A DNA stretch of 64,000 nt, taken from the NCBI GenBank assembly GCA_964508655.1, contig CAZDUO010000006.1:1-64000 (forward strand), in the 5' to 3' direction. The stretch comes from VBAS01 sp964508655. Lineage in GTDB: Bacteria > Bacteroidota > Bacteroidia > Chitinophagales > Chitinophagaceae. A program made the position numbers and the translations under genes. The notes under the pieces are model-generated. The model was not told where the DNA came from, did not search any database, and saw only the letters and a list, made by a program, of their open reading frames with translations. Shown here piece after piece: positions 34,823-44,449 of this stretch (within the stretch, counting starts at the first letter, position 1; every line of letters starts with the position of its first letter).

Positions 34823-35140
34823 ATGCCGGTTAACTATTACATATTTCTGTCGCTTGCGTTGTTTTGTATTGGCATTGTAGGAGTGCTCACAAGACGTAAT
34901 GCCATTATCGTTTTTATGTGCATTGAACTTATGCTGAATGCAGTAAACCTGCTGCTGGTGGCTTTTTCGAAGATGCACCATTTTAAAAATGCCGCCATGG
35001 GCAGCGATGCGCAGTTGTTTGTGTTTTTTATCATGGTGGTGGCAGCGGCGGAAGTGAGTGTAGGCCTGGCCATCATCGTGATGCTGTACCGGAATGTACA
35101 TTCGGTTGACATAAATTTTTTGAACAGGTTAAAACATTAA
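34823..35140 (+). CDS. nuoK: NADH-quinone oxidoreductase subunit K
   Basis: 105 residues, three membrane segments with the conserved Glu of VFMCIELMLNAVNLLLV and the second in AAAEVSVGLAIIVMLYR. Membrane-arm proton-path subunit. Confidence 0.96.
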   Translation: MPVNYYIFLSLALFCIGIVGVLTRRNAIIVFMCIELMLNAVNLLLVAFSKMHHFKNAAMGSDAQLFVFFIMVVAAAEVSVGLAIIVMLYRNVHSVDINFLNRLKH

Positions 35141-35172
35141 ACACCCTAACCTCCTAAAGGGGGAATAAGGGC
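35141..35172. repeat. GC hairpin repeat, nuoK-nuoL gap, left copy
   Basis: ACACCCTAACCTCCTAAAGG then GGGAATAAGGGC. A degenerate copy directly after the nuoK stop. Confidence 0.65.
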
Positions 35173-35199
35173 GGTATTTACCACTATAAAGAATAATAA

Positions 35200-35220
35200 G
35201 CCCCTTTAGGGGTTTGGGGT
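35200..35220. repeat. GC hairpin repeat, nuoK-nuoL gap, right copy
   Basis: CCCCTTTAGGGGTTTGGGGT (35201-35220), directly followed by the nuoL ATG at 35221. 18 of its bases match the nuoK copy. Confidence 0.75.
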
Positions 35221-37125
35221 ATGAAAAACGCACTGGAATTAGCTTATCTCGTTCCGCTGTTTCCGCTGATTGGTTTCCTGGTCATCGGACTGGGAAGGAA
35301 GTTATTATCAAAATCACTTACAGGCATCATCGGCTGCGGAGTGGTTTTTCTTTCTTTTGCTGTCAGTGTATGGATTTTTTTGGAGGTAAAAGAAGGGAAT
35401 AGCCACGTGGCTGATTATTTCAATTTTATTTCTGCCGGCACATTGAAAATTCCTTTTGCATTTCAAATTGATGCGCTTTCCACTTTGTTTCTTTTAATCA
35501 TTACCGGCGTCGGGTTTTTGATTCATGTTTATTCGGCCAGTTATATGCATCATGAAAGCCCGGAGCATTTTGCCCGCTATTTTTCTTACCTAAACCTGTT
35601 TGTGTTCTCCATGCTGCTGCTGGTGATGGGCGCCAATTTTGTCATTCTCTTTATCGGCTGGGAAGGCGTGGGACTCTGTTCTTACCTGCTTATCGGGTAT
35701 TGGTTTAAAAACACAGAATACAATTATGCCGCCCGCAAGGCCTTTATCATGAACCGTATCGGCGACCTGGCTTTTCTTGTTGCCATTTTCATGATTATTG
35801 CCAAAGTGGGCAATGCAAACTTCAGCGAAGTGTTTGCTTTTGCCAAAGGTGAAGTGCTGGATAAAAGTTTTTCTGCAGCAGAAATTACAGCAATCACACT
35901 TTTGCTTTTTGTCGGCGCCACTGGTAAAAGTGCGCAGATACCATTATATACCTGGCTGCCCGATGCCATGGCGGGTCCTACGCCGGTGTCGGCATTGATT
36001 CACGCCGCCACCATGGTGACCGCCGGTGTGTACATGATTGCAAGAACCAACGTGCTGTATTCATTGAGCGAAGTGGCGCAGAATGTAGTTGCCATTACCG
36101 GCCTGGCCACGGCCATTCTTGCTGCAACAATTGCCCTTAAACAAAACGACATAAAAAAAGTGCTGGCTTACTCCACTGTCAGCCAGCTCGGGTATATGTT
36201 CCTTGCGCTGGGTGTCGGCGCTTACTCCGCTGCCGTATTTCATGTAATGACGCATGCTTTCTTTAAAGCGCTTTTGTTTCTGGGCAGCGGCAGTGTGATT
36301 CATGCCATGGGCGGCGAGCAGGACATCCGTAAGATGGGCGGCTTAAGTAAAAAACTGAAACTGACTTTTTTCACTTTCACCATCGGCTGCATTGCTATTG
36401 CAGGCATTCCTCCATTCAGCGGTTTCTTTTCCAAAGATGCCATCCTGCTGAGTGTATTTGAAAAAAATCCGGTGCTGTACGGTCTTGCACTCTTTGGTGC
36501 ATTGCTTACTGCTTTTTACATGTTCCGTTTGCTGTTTGTAACCTTTACCGGGAAATTCAGGGGCACAGAGGCACAGGCTCATCACCTGCATGAAAGTCCG
36601 GCATTGATGACTGTGCCGCTGGTAATTCTTGCTGTGTTATCATTTATCGGGGGATTCGTGGGAATACCTGAAGTGCTGGCAACAGGCGGAGACAAAATCA
36701 CCGGATTTCTTTCACCGGTGATTGCGAAACATGAAGAACATTTTGTTACTCATTCCACAGAATATGCATTGATGGGTATATCAACAGTGCTTGTGTTAAT
36801 CACCATTGCCTTTGCATGGTATCGTTTCAAAGTTTATCAGCCTAAAGAAGAAATGGGTTTTGGAAAACTGCTGGCGAACAAATGGTATGTGGATGAGCTG
36901 TACGATAAAATCATTGTAAACCCGCTGATGAAATGTGCGGGTTTCCTGAATAATTTTTTTGAAAAATATATTGTGGATGGACTGGTAAACGGCGTGGGCA
37001 AAGCAGTGAACTATGGAAGCCGTCAGCTTCGCCTGGTGCAAAGCGGGCAGGTGGGCAGCTATGTGCTGCTGATGGTGTTATCGATTTTGGTTTTGCTGCT
37101 GTACCAGTTTTTTCTGAAAAAATAA
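35221..37125 (+). CDS. nuoL: NADH-quinone oxidoreductase subunit L
   Basis: 634 residues. Largest antiporter-like subunit with the long lateral helix at the C-terminus. Visible: FIGWEGVGLCSYLLIGYWF, LPDAMAGPTPVSALIHAATMVTAGVYMIAR, KKVLAYSTVSQLGYMFLALG, MTHAFFKALLFLGSGSVIHA. Glu, Lys and His of the proton channel are in place. About 15 membrane segments. Confidence 0.96.
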   Translation: MKNALELAYLVPLFPLIGFLVIGLGRKLLSKSLTGIIGCGVVFLSFAVSVWIFLEVKEGNSHVADYFNFISAGTLKIPFAFQIDALSTLFLLIITGVGFLIHVYSASYMHHESPEHFARYFSYLNLFVFSMLLLVMGANFVILFIGWEGVGLCSYLLIGYWFKNTEYNYAARKAFIMNRIGDLAFLVAIFMIIAKVGNANFSEVFAFAKGEVLDKSFSAAEITAITLLLFVGATGKSAQIPLYTWLPDAMAGPTPVSALIHAATMVTAGVYMIARTNVLYSLSEVAQNVVAITGLATAILAATIALKQNDIKKVLAYSTVSQLGYMFLALGVGAYSAAVFHVMTHAFFKALLFLGSGSVIHAMGGEQDIRKMGGLSKKLKLTFFTFTIGCIAIAGIPPFSGFFSKDAILLSVFEKNPVLYGLALFGALLTAFYMFRLLFVTFTGKFRGTEAQAHHLHESPALMTVPLVILAVLSFIGGFVGIPEVLATGGDKITGFLSPVIAKHEEHFVTHSTEYALMGISTVLVLITIAFAWYRFKVYQPKEEMGFGKLLANKWYVDELYDKIIVNPLMKCAGFLNNFFEKYIVDGLVNGVGKAVNYGSRQLRLVQSGQVGSYVLLMVLSILVLLLYQFFLKK

Positions 37126-37151
37126 CCCCCCCCAACCCCCTAAAAGGGGCT
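37126..37151. repeat. GC hairpin repeat, nuoL-nuoM gap, left copy
   Basis: CCCCCCCCAACCCCCTAAAA then GGGGCT. Starts at the nuoL stop codon. Confidence 0.75.
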
Positions 37152-37220
37152 TTTGAGGGAGTATTACCGATGACCAGTTATATTTATTTGAATTGAATTA
37201 CTAATGCCGATAAGTTCATC

Positions 37221-37250
37221 TGCCAACGGCGGAAGGATTTAGGAGGGTTT
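37221..37250. repeat. Degenerate repeat before nuoM
   Basis: TGCCAACGGCGGAAGGATTT then AGGAGGGTTT, ending at the nuoM ATG. The AGGAGGGTTT end matches the G-run side of the other copies. Confidence 0.5.
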
Positions 37251-38729
37251 ATGATTGCATTATTACTAATATTGATTCCTTTGCTTTCCGGCCTTGCTGC
37301 TTTTTTCCTGAGAAAAGAAAATGCGGCAAGGCTGCTGGCATTGCTTGCTTCGTTTGTTACACTGGCAGTTTCGTTGCTGGGTCTTACTGTTCTGAATAAT
37401 GCAGACCTGCTTCAGTACAAAACAGACTGGTTACCGGGATTGGGCAGCAGTTTTTCCGTAAAGCTTGATGGCATGGGCCAGTTGCTTAGCCTGCTCACAG
37501 TTATCACCTTTCCCTTAATTTATATCAGCACCTGGCAGCGTGAGTATAAAAATGCGCACAATTTTTTTGCCCTGATGCAGCTTTCGCAGGCAGGATTGAT
37601 GGGGGTGTTTCTGGCCATGGATGCACTGCTGTTTTATTTCTTCTGGGAGCTGGCATTGATACCCGTGTATTTTCTCTGTTCCATCTGGGGCGCCGAAAGA
37701 AGAATTGCCGCCACCTTCAAATTTTTTATTTACACTTTTTTTGGCTCGGTGCTTATGCTGGTTGGGTTGATTTACCTGCAGGGACAAACCGCCGATAATT
37801 CTTTTGATATAAATTCTTTTTACAGCATTGCCTTGAGTAATAAAACGCAGAACTGGGTTTTCTGGCTGATGTTTGTGGCTTTTGCCATCAAGATTCCTGT
37901 TTTTCCATTTCATAGCTGGCAGCCCGACACGTATGAACAGGCGCCCACTGCCGTCACCATGGTGCTGAGTGCCGTGATGGTGAAGATGGGTGTGTTTGCG
38001 CTGCTGCGCTGGCTGCTGCCGGTGTTGCCGTTCGGTTCTTTTGCATACGGTGAAAAAATGGTGACCATGTGGGTGGTGGCGGGCATGATTTACGCATCGT
38101 TGCTGGCCATGCGGCAGGATGATATGAAGCGGCTGGTGGCTTATTCATCCATTGCTCACCTCGGGCTGATGGTGATAGCCGTTTTTGCCGAATCAGAAAT
38201 TGCTGTGCAGGGGGTGATGATACAGATGTTCAATCACGGCATCAATATTCTCGGCCTGTGGGTAATTGTAGAAATCCTGGAACGGAAATACAACACAAGA
38301 AAACTTTCTGAACTGGGCGGGCTTGCACAAAAAGCGCCGGTGATGGCCATGCTGTTCGGCATTATAGCACTCGCCAATATTGCCCTGCCGCTCACTAATG
38401 CTTTTGTAGGTGAGTTTATGATGTTCACGGGTATATTTACTTCGGCCATTTCGGAGTATGAATATTTCACCGTGCCGGCGGCAGGCATCTGTATTATTCT
38501 TGGCGCAGTGTACACGTTGCGCATGGTGCAAAAGGTAATTTATGGTGATTTAAATGCTTTGACTGCAAACGGCACCGACATTGGCCTGAATGAAAAACTG
38601 GTGCTGGGAATAATTGTGATTCTGATTGTGTGGGCCGGTGTGTACCCGCAGCCTTTTCTTGCGTTGACAAAAGACACAACTAATTTTATTTTAAACGAAT
38701 CCGATGTGATTCAATTTTTAAAAAAATAA
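37251..38729 (+). CDS. nuoM: NADH-quinone oxidoreductase subunit M
   Basis: 492 residues, about 14 membrane segments. Family features: LFYFFWELALIPVYFLCSIWG, FPFHSWQPDTYEQAPTAVTMVLSAVMVKMG, MKRLVAYSSIAHLGLMVIA and FNHGINILGLWVIVEI. Antiporter-like proton channel of the membrane arm. Confidence 0.96.
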   Translation: MIALLLILIPLLSGLAAFFLRKENAARLLALLASFVTLAVSLLGLTVLNNADLLQYKTDWLPGLGSSFSVKLDGMGQLLSLLTVITFPLIYISTWQREYKNAHNFFALMQLSQAGLMGVFLAMDALLFYFFWELALIPVYFLCSIWGAERRIAATFKFFIYTFFGSVLMLVGLIYLQGQTADNSFDINSFYSIALSNKTQNWVFWLMFVAFAIKIPVFPFHSWQPDTYEQAPTAVTMVLSAVMVKMGVFALLRWLLPVLPFGSFAYGEKMVTMWVVAGMIYASLLAMRQDDMKRLVAYSSIAHLGLMVIAVFAESEIAVQGVMIQMFNHGINILGLWVIVEILERKYNTRKLSELGGLAQKAPVMAMLFGIIALANIALPLTNAFVGEFMMFTGIFTSAISEYEYFTVPAAGICIILGAVYTLRMVQKVIYGDLNALTANGTDIGLNEKLVLGIIVILIVWAGVYPQPFLALTKDTTNFILNESDVIQFLKK

Positions 38730-38780
38730 CCCGGCCCCCCTTCTCCGCCGCAGGCGGAGAAGGGGCAGGGGGATGAGGCT
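38730..38780. repeat. GC hairpin repeat filling the nuoM-nuoN gap
   Basis: CCCCCCTTCTCCGCCGCAGG and GGAGAAGGGGCAGGGGGATG then AGGCT. It occupies the whole gap from the nuoM stop to the nuoN ATG. The AGCCTCATCCCC end (reverse strand) matches the copies in traG, traF and the traK-traL gap. Confidence 0.8.
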
Positions 38781-40154
38781 ATGAATGCATTAATTCTTTC
38801 GGCGGTAATGGGAGTGCTGATGATGTTCAGCGGCATCGTGCTGAAACAGAAATCCGCTGTCCGCACTGTTGCCATTGCCGGGCTTCTTGTTTCGCTTGTT
38901 TTCAATGTGCTGGAAACTTACGGGTTTCATCTTTTCAGCATCAACAGCTACGGCATGCTGCGGTTCGACCGCTTTGCGCTTTTCTTCAGCACACTTGCCA
39001 TGGCTTGCATGCTCATTTTCCTCCTGCTTTCGGCAAAAGAGATGGAAAAAGTGGGAATGAATTATGCCGACTATTTCGCCCTGTTGTTTTTTATTCTCAG
39101 CGGAATTATTCTTGCCGCATCATTCAGTTCGTTGCTTATCCTGTTCCTGGCTATTGAAATTATTTCCATTCCGCTTTACATTTTGACCGGCAGCGACAAA
39201 CGCAACCTGAAGAGCAATGAAGCTGCTTTAAAATATTTTCTGCTCGGCGCTTTTTCCACCGGGCTTTTGCTGATGGGTATCACGCTGATTTACGGCAGCG
39301 CCGGCACCTTTATGATTGACAATATCACCACGGCAGATACAAAACCTGCTGTACTGCTGATTGCCGGCGTACTGCTGCTGATGTTTGCCATGGCCTTCAA
39401 AGTATCGGCAGCACCTTTTCATTTCTGGACGCCGGATGTGTACGACGGCGCCCCTACGGTGTTCACTTCCTTCATGGCAACGATTGTGAAAGCGGCGGCA
39501 TTTATCGCTTTCATCCGGCTGTTCAGTTTTTCGTTCAGCAATATACACGATAGCTGGAAGCTGATTATGGCGGTGCTTACGGCGCTTACCTTATTTACCG
39601 GCAATATCACGGCTGTGTTTCAGCAAAGCGTCAAACGCATGCTGGCCTACTCCAGCATTGCACAGGCAGGGTTTATGCTCATGGCATTGCTGGCACTGAA
39701 CACAACTGCCGTGGAAGGAATTTTATTATATGCAGCCGCCTACTGTCTTGCCACCATTGGCCTGTTTGCCATCCTGGTAAAAATGAAAGACTATACATTC
39801 GAAGGCTTTAATGGTTTTGCAAAACATCAGCCTTTGCTTGCGGCATCTGCCGTCATATTTCTTTTATCCCTCGCGGGTATTCCGCTTACTGCCGGTTTTC
39901 TTGCCAAGTTTTACATGATAAAAGCGGTAGTAATGAACGGAGGTTTTCTGTGGCTGGTGATAACTGCGGTGCTGATGGCAGCGGTCAGTGTTTATTATTA
40001 TTTCCGGGTCATTCAGGCTATGTATTTTAAAGAAGGAGAGGCTCAAACTATGGAAGTAAATGTTTCATTCAAGTGGGTGATATCTGTTGTGGCTTTGCTT
40101 GTAGTAGTATTAGGAGTTTACCCGCAATTATTACTGAACTGGTTTTATTTCTGA
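38781..40154 (+). CDS. nuoN: NADH-quinone oxidoreductase subunit N
   Basis: 457 residues, about 13-14 membrane segments. Family features: EIISIPLYILTGSDKRNLKSNEAALKYFLLGAFSTGLLLMGITLIYG, SAAPFHFWTPDVYDGAPTVFTSFMATIVKAA and VKRMLAYSSIAQAGFMLMAL. Last gene of the complex I operon. Confidence 0.96.
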   Translation: MNALILSAVMGVLMMFSGIVLKQKSAVRTVAIAGLLVSLVFNVLETYGFHLFSINSYGMLRFDRFALFFSTLAMACMLIFLLLSAKEMEKVGMNYADYFALLFFILSGIILAASFSSLLILFLAIEIISIPLYILTGSDKRNLKSNEAALKYFLLGAFSTGLLLMGITLIYGSAGTFMIDNITTADTKPAVLLIAGVLLLMFAMAFKVSAAPFHFWTPDVYDGAPTVFTSFMATIVKAAAFIAFIRLFSFSFSNIHDSWKLIMAVLTALTLFTGNITAVFQQSVKRMLAYSSIAQAGFMLMALLALNTTAVEGILLYAAAYCLATIGLFAILVKMKDYTFEGFNGFAKHQPLLAASAVIFLLSLAGIPLTAGFLAKFYMIKAVVMNGGFLWLVITAVLMAAVSVYYYFRVIQAMYFKEGEAQTMEVNVSFKWVISVVALLVVVLGVYPQLLLNWFYF

Positions 40155-40224
40155 GCGGAATTATTTCATCGGGTGATTTGCATCAATCTTTTGTGTTCCC
40201 GTTATGGCCATTCGTGTATTAATA

Positions 40225-40254
40225 TTTGCTGTCAACTAGCCACCCTTATCTTTG
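40225..40254 (+). promoter_or_regulatory. Promoter of the metalloprotease gene
   Basis: TTTG (40225-40228), 18 bp, TATCTTTG (40247-40254), both matching the Bacteroidetes consensus, 22 bp before the ATG. Confidence 0.6.
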
Positions 40255-40276
40255 TTTCCCTCAAAAAAGAACTGAT

Positions 40277-42808
40277 ATGAAATTTACCACATGCCGTTTT
40301 CTCATTCTTGCTTCATTACTTATTGCCGGCAGTTTTGCTTTTTCGCAGGTGCGGCCGCAGATTGCGGGCGGCGACACCACCCGGCCCACAGGCCAAAGAC
40401 CCACTACGGGTGTAAGACCTTATAAGGAAATTATTACCGACAAGGCAGTAACCACTATTGGTTTTTTCAAAGTGCACAAGGTGGAAGACAAATACTACTT
40501 TGAAATTCCCAACGACCTGCTCGGCCGCGACATCCTGGTTGTAAACCGCCTTTCAAAAACACAGGCCGGCACCGGCTATGGCGGCGACCAGGTGGGGCAG
40601 AATGTAATCCGGTTTGACAAAGGGCCGAACAACAAAATTTTCCTCCGCACCATTTCTTTTGCGGTGTATGCAAAAGACTCCACTTCGCCCATGTTTTCAT
40701 CCGTAGCAAACAGCAACCTGCAACCCATATCTTTTTCATTCGACATACGGGCTTTTGGCAAAGATTCAGCAGCCAGTGTGGTGGAGATTACTGATTTCGT
40801 AAATGGCGATAATGATGTGCTTTTTTTCAGCAGCGCTGCCAAAACACAGCGCCGGCTTGGTTCCTTGCAGGCAGATAAATCGTACATCGTAAGCGTAAAG
40901 CCCTTTCCTATCAATATTGAAATAAAGGCAGTGAAAACATTTGGCAGAACCGCTGCCCCAACTACCGGGGGTCCGGGTGGGGGATTTGGAGCACAACCAC
41001 AGCCCACCGGAAATCTGACCGTGGAAATGAACAGTTCCCTGGTTTTACTACCAAAAGAAATTATGCAGGCAAGACATTTTGATGCAAGAGTTGGTTACTT
41101 TACCGTAGGTTATACTGATTATGATGCCAACCCGCAGGGAGTAAAGGATATTGTAATTGCAAAACGCTGGCGGCTGGAACCGAAACCGGAGGATATGGAA
41201 AAATACAAGCGGGGAGAACTGGTGGAGCCCGAAAAACCTATTGTGTTTTATATTGACCCGGCTACTCCGAAAAAATGGATACCCTACCTGATACAGGGAG
41301 TAAATGACTGGCAGCCTGCTTTTGAAAAAGCCGGTTTTAAAAATGCAATCATTGGTAAAATGGCGCCGACAAAAGAAGAAGACAGCACCTGGAGCCTCGA
41401 AGATGCCCGCAACTCGGCAATTGTTTACAAACCTTCAGATATTCAGAATGCAAGCGGACCAAGTATATCAGACCCCCGCAGTGGCGAAATAATGGAAAGC
41501 CACATCAACTGGTATCACAATGTGATGGAACTGCTGCGCAACTGGTACCTGATACAGGCAGCGCCTAACGACCCACGGGCACGGCAAATGGAGTTTCCAG
41601 ACGAACTGATGGGCGAGCTGATTCGATTTGTGTCTTCACATGAAGTGGGCCATACCATTGGCCTCCGTCACAATTTTGGCTCAAGTTCTACGGTGCCGGT
41701 AGAAAACCTGCGTAATAAGGCATGGGTTGAAGCCAATGGTCATACACCTTCCATTATGGATTATGCCCGCTTTAATTATGTGGCACAACCGGAAGATAAT
41801 ATCAGCGCAGTTGGAATTTTTCCCCGTATCGGCGACTATGACAAATGGGCTATCGAATGGGGCTATCGCCTTTTTCCCGAATACAAAACTCCGGAAGCTG
41901 AAAAAGAACACATGAACAAGTGGTTATTGGAAAAATTAAAAAACCGCCGCCTGTGGTGGGGCGATGGCGAGAGCAACCAGGATGACCCGCGTTCACAAAC
42001 CGAAGACCTGGGTGATAATTCAATAAAGGCAAGTGAGTATGGAATTAAAAATCTTAAGCGAATTGTTCCGGAATTGATGAAATGGACCAAACAGCCCAAC
42101 GAGGATTTTACCAATCTAAATGATATTTACACCCAGGTCACCAGCCAGTTCAGCCGCTATATGGGCCACGTATCCAGAAATGTGGGCGGCATTTATAAAA
42201 CCCCAAGAGTGGTGGAAGATACCGAGCCTGTGTATGAATTTGCACCTAAAGCCAAACAGGCAGAAGCCGTAGCTTTTCTGAACCAGCAGTTGTTTACCAC
42301 GCCGGGCTGGCTTATCAACAACGAAATATTTTCAAGAACCGGCAGCAACCCGCTTACCATTATTGGAAATATACAGGATAATACACTAAACCGCCTGTTT
42401 GGAGTAAATACACTGAACAAACTGATAAATGCTGAAAACACCATTGGAAGCAATGCATATAAAATGACCGAACTGTTCAGCGATTTGAAAAAAGGAATCT
42501 GGGCCGAACTGCCGGCAAGAAAGCCGATTGATATTTACCGGCGTAACCTGCAGAAATCGTATGTGAATATTTTAAATAACCTGCTAAACCCTTCCGAAAC
42601 TGCATCCATCAGCACGGGCGGTATCAGTTTCACTGTCATACCTGTTGGCGCTGATAAATCAGACATCAGGAGTTTTGTAAGGGCGCATCTTACGGCCCTG
42701 CGCAGCGAAGTGCTTGCAGCAGCTGCCGGCACTGCTGACGCCATGAGCAAGTATCATTTGCAGGATGTGGCCAAGCGGATTGAAAATGCACTGGACCCGA
42801 AAAAGTAA
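40277..42808 (+). CDS. Secreted zinc-dependent metalloprotease (DUF5117/DUF5118-type)
   Basis: 843 residues from ATG 40277, with signal peptide ending at SFAFSQ. The zinc site is HEVGHTIGLRHNF (about residues 454-466), the extended HExxHxxGxxH motif of metzincins, followed by SIMDYARFNYVAQPEDN where the Met-turn would lie. N-terminal regions (YFEIPNDLLGRDILVVNRLSKT, GKDSAASVVEITDFVNGD) match the accessory domains seen in this Bacteroidota family. Function probably degradation of proteins or peptides in the periplasm or outside; the substrate is unknown. It has its own promoter. Confidence 0.88.
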   Translation: MKFTTCRFLILASLLIAGSFAFSQVRPQIAGGDTTRPTGQRPTTGVRPYKEIITDKAVTTIGFFKVHKVEDKYYFEIPNDLLGRDILVVNRLSKTQAGTGYGGDQVGQNVIRFDKGPNNKIFLRTISFAVYAKDSTSPMFSSVANSNLQPISFSFDIRAFGKDSAASVVEITDFVNGDNDVLFFSSAAKTQRRLGSLQADKSYIVSVKPFPINIEIKAVKTFGRTAAPTTGGPGGGFGAQPQPTGNLTVEMNSSLVLLPKEIMQARHFDARVGYFTVGYTDYDANPQGVKDIVIAKRWRLEPKPEDMEKYKRGELVEPEKPIVFYIDPATPKKWIPYLIQGVNDWQPAFEKAGFKNAIIGKMAPTKEEDSTWSLEDARNSAIVYKPSDIQNASGPSISDPRSGEIMESHINWYHNVMELLRNWYLIQAAPNDPRARQMEFPDELMGELIRFVSSHEVGHTIGLRHNFGSSSTVPVENLRNKAWVEANGHTPSIMDYARFNYVAQPEDNISAVGIFPRIGDYDKWAIEWGYRLFPEYKTPEAEKEHMNKWLLEKLKNRRLWWGDGESNQDDPRSQTEDLGDNSIKASEYGIKNLKRIVPELMKWTKQPNEDFTNLNDIYTQVTSQFSRYMGHVSRNVGGIYKTPRVVEDTEPVYEFAPKAKQAEAVAFLNQQLFTTPGWLINNEIFSRTGSNPLTIIGNIQDNTLNRLFGVNTLNKLINAENTIGSNAYKMTELFSDLKKGIWAELPARKPIDIYRRNLQKSYVNILNNLLNPSETASISTGGISFTVIPVGADKSDIRSFVRAHLTALRSEVLAAAAGTADAMSKYHLQDVAKRIENALDPKK

Positions 42809-42822
42809 AAAATAACGGACAA

Positions 42823-42862
42823 GGAATGATGAAAGATGAATTTTGAACACCTTCATCATTCC
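42823..42862. repeat. Hairpin with 11-bp perfect stem
   Basis: GGAATGATGAA (42823-42833) and TTCATCATTCC (42852-42862), loop 18 nt, no T-run. In the gap between the protease and the permease gene. Confidence 0.6.
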
Positions 42863-42943
42863 ATGATCCCTGTTCAGAATTCTTTCCGGTCATCAAATAG
42901 CAGGAACCAATTCGGGCCGCTTTAGTACTTTCGGGGTGCCGAT

Positions 42944-44218
42944 ATGAGATTCCGCGATGTATTTTCACTTTCTTACCGCTCAGTACGCAGCAACAAACTG
43001 CGTACAGGATTAACCGTTTCCATTATTGCCCTTGGCATCATGGCGCTGGTGCTGGTTTATACAGCCATTAAAGCCATCAATCAGAAATTTACCGACAGCT
43101 TTTCCACCATGGGCGCTAATGGGTTTACCGTGAGGTATAAAGAACGCAACATTCACTTTGGCGACGGCGATGTGGAAATCAAAAAAGAAAAAAAAGGTAA
43201 GAAAAAGGAAAAGAAATCCAATCTTGGAAAACGGATAACCATGGATGAGGCCGAACTGTTTATAAAAAGCTACCGGTTTCCGTCCAGCAAAGGAATTTCT
43301 GTGTTTGCCAGCCGAAATGCACTTATTTCTTACGAAACCAAAAAAACCAGCCCCAATGTTTTTTTGCTCGGCGGTGATGAAAATTTTGTAGTGCTGAACG
43401 GGTTTAAAATACGCAACGGCCGGAACCTGAACATGGCCGATATACAGTCGGCCCGGAATGTGTGCCTGCTGGGGTATGATGTGGCCATTAAATTGTTCAA
43501 TCAAAATCCCGACAGGGCGGTAAATGCCATTGTGCGGGTGCAGAATATTCCCTACCGTGTGATTGGCGTGCTCGACAGCCGCGGCTCATCATTTGGCATG
43601 AGCTGGGATAACCGTGTGATTGCTTCATACAGCAATATTCATCGCCGGTTCAGTTCGGGCAGTTCATACGTGGTGGCAGTAATGACGGAGGATATAAAAA
43701 ATGTGGAAGTGGCCATGGGCGAAGCCGAAGCCGTGTTCCGTGCTGTAAGAAAGCTTTCCACTACCGAAGAAAACAATTTTGTACTCGACCGTAATGACAG
43801 CATTGCAGAAAGAGCCATGCGCAGCATCGGCTTTATTACTATTTCCGCCACCGTCATCGGGCTTATTACTCTTATAGGCGCTGCCATCGGCCTGATGAAT
43901 ATAATGTTGGTAGCGGTGACGGAGCGAACCAAAGAAGTAGGCCTGGTAAAAGCCATCGGGGGAAAAAGCCGGATTGTCCGTTTCCAGTTTCTGCTCGAAG
44001 CTACGCTCATCAGTGTTATGGGTGCCATATTTGGAATCATTTTGGGCATCCTGCTGGGCAATGTTATTTCCATACTCATTAATACAGGATTTGTGGTGCC
44101 ATGGAATTGGGTGATACTTGGAATTGTTATCTGCACAATCACCGGCTTACTGGCCGGGCTGTATCCCGCTTTAAAAGCCGGCAGGCTAAACCCGATTGAA
44201 GCATTGCGTTATGAGTGA
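42944..44218 (+). CDS. FtsX/MacB-type ABC transporter permease
   Basis: 424 residues. One N-terminal membrane helix (KLRTGLTVSIIALGIMALVLVYTAI), a large periplasmic MacB-PCD domain, then three helices with the FtsX signature (VTERTKEVGLVKAIGGKSRIVRFQFLLEATLISVMGAIFGIILG). The C-terminus AGLYPALKAGRLNPIEALRYE is typical of MacB-like exporters of lipoproteins, antibiotics or signals. No ATP-binding partner is next to it. The periplasmic part has a strongly charged stretch KKEKKGKKKEKKSNLGKR near residue 80, unusual for the family. Confidence 0.88.
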   Translation: MRFRDVFSLSYRSVRSNKLRTGLTVSIIALGIMALVLVYTAIKAINQKFTDSFSTMGANGFTVRYKERNIHFGDGDVEIKKEKKGKKKEKKSNLGKRITMDEAELFIKSYRFPSSKGISVFASRNALISYETKKTSPNVFLLGGDENFVVLNGFKIRNGRNLNMADIQSARNVCLLGYDVAIKLFNQNPDRAVNAIVRVQNIPYRVIGVLDSRGSSFGMSWDNRVIASYSNIHRRFSSGSSYVVAVMTEDIKNVEVAMGEAEAVFRAVRKLSTTEENNFVLDRNDSIAERAMRSIGFITISATVIGLITLIGAAIGLMNIMLVAVTERTKEVGLVKAIGGKSRIVRFQFLLEATLISVMGAIFGIILGILLGNVISILINTGFVVPWNWVILGIVICTITGLLAGLYPALKAGRLNPIEALRYE

Positions 44219-44362
44219 AGTATCATAGGGCGCCAAATAAAATAAGTAGTTACAGGCAGTTTTTGCTAACTATTGTTTGGCCTAAGCGCATCATTACCGA
44301 AGTTTTCCACAAAAAAATTTCCTTAACTTGTACCCCTTTGGATAAAAAAATTTGACGGGGCA

Positions 44363-44396
44363 TTTGGGGCAATTACTGTTTTTTTCCTTAGAATTG
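44363..44396 (+). promoter_or_regulatory. Possible promoter of the exbB-tonB operon
   Basis: TTTG (44363-44366), 22 bp, TAGAATTG (44389-44396, one mismatch from TAnnTTTG), 53 bp before the ATG. The remainder of the 231-bp gap shows no gene. Confidence 0.35.
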
Positions 44397-44449
44397 TGTC
44401 CCTGAAAAATTAACACATCACAAAATTTTAAACTTTAAAAACTAAGATC

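Noticed and set aside
24915..38780. GC hairpins in the nuo operon as Rho-independent terminators
   Set aside because: They lack a T-run, occur within a single long operon, and are present in inverted orientation next to start codons; a dispersed repeat family explains them better.
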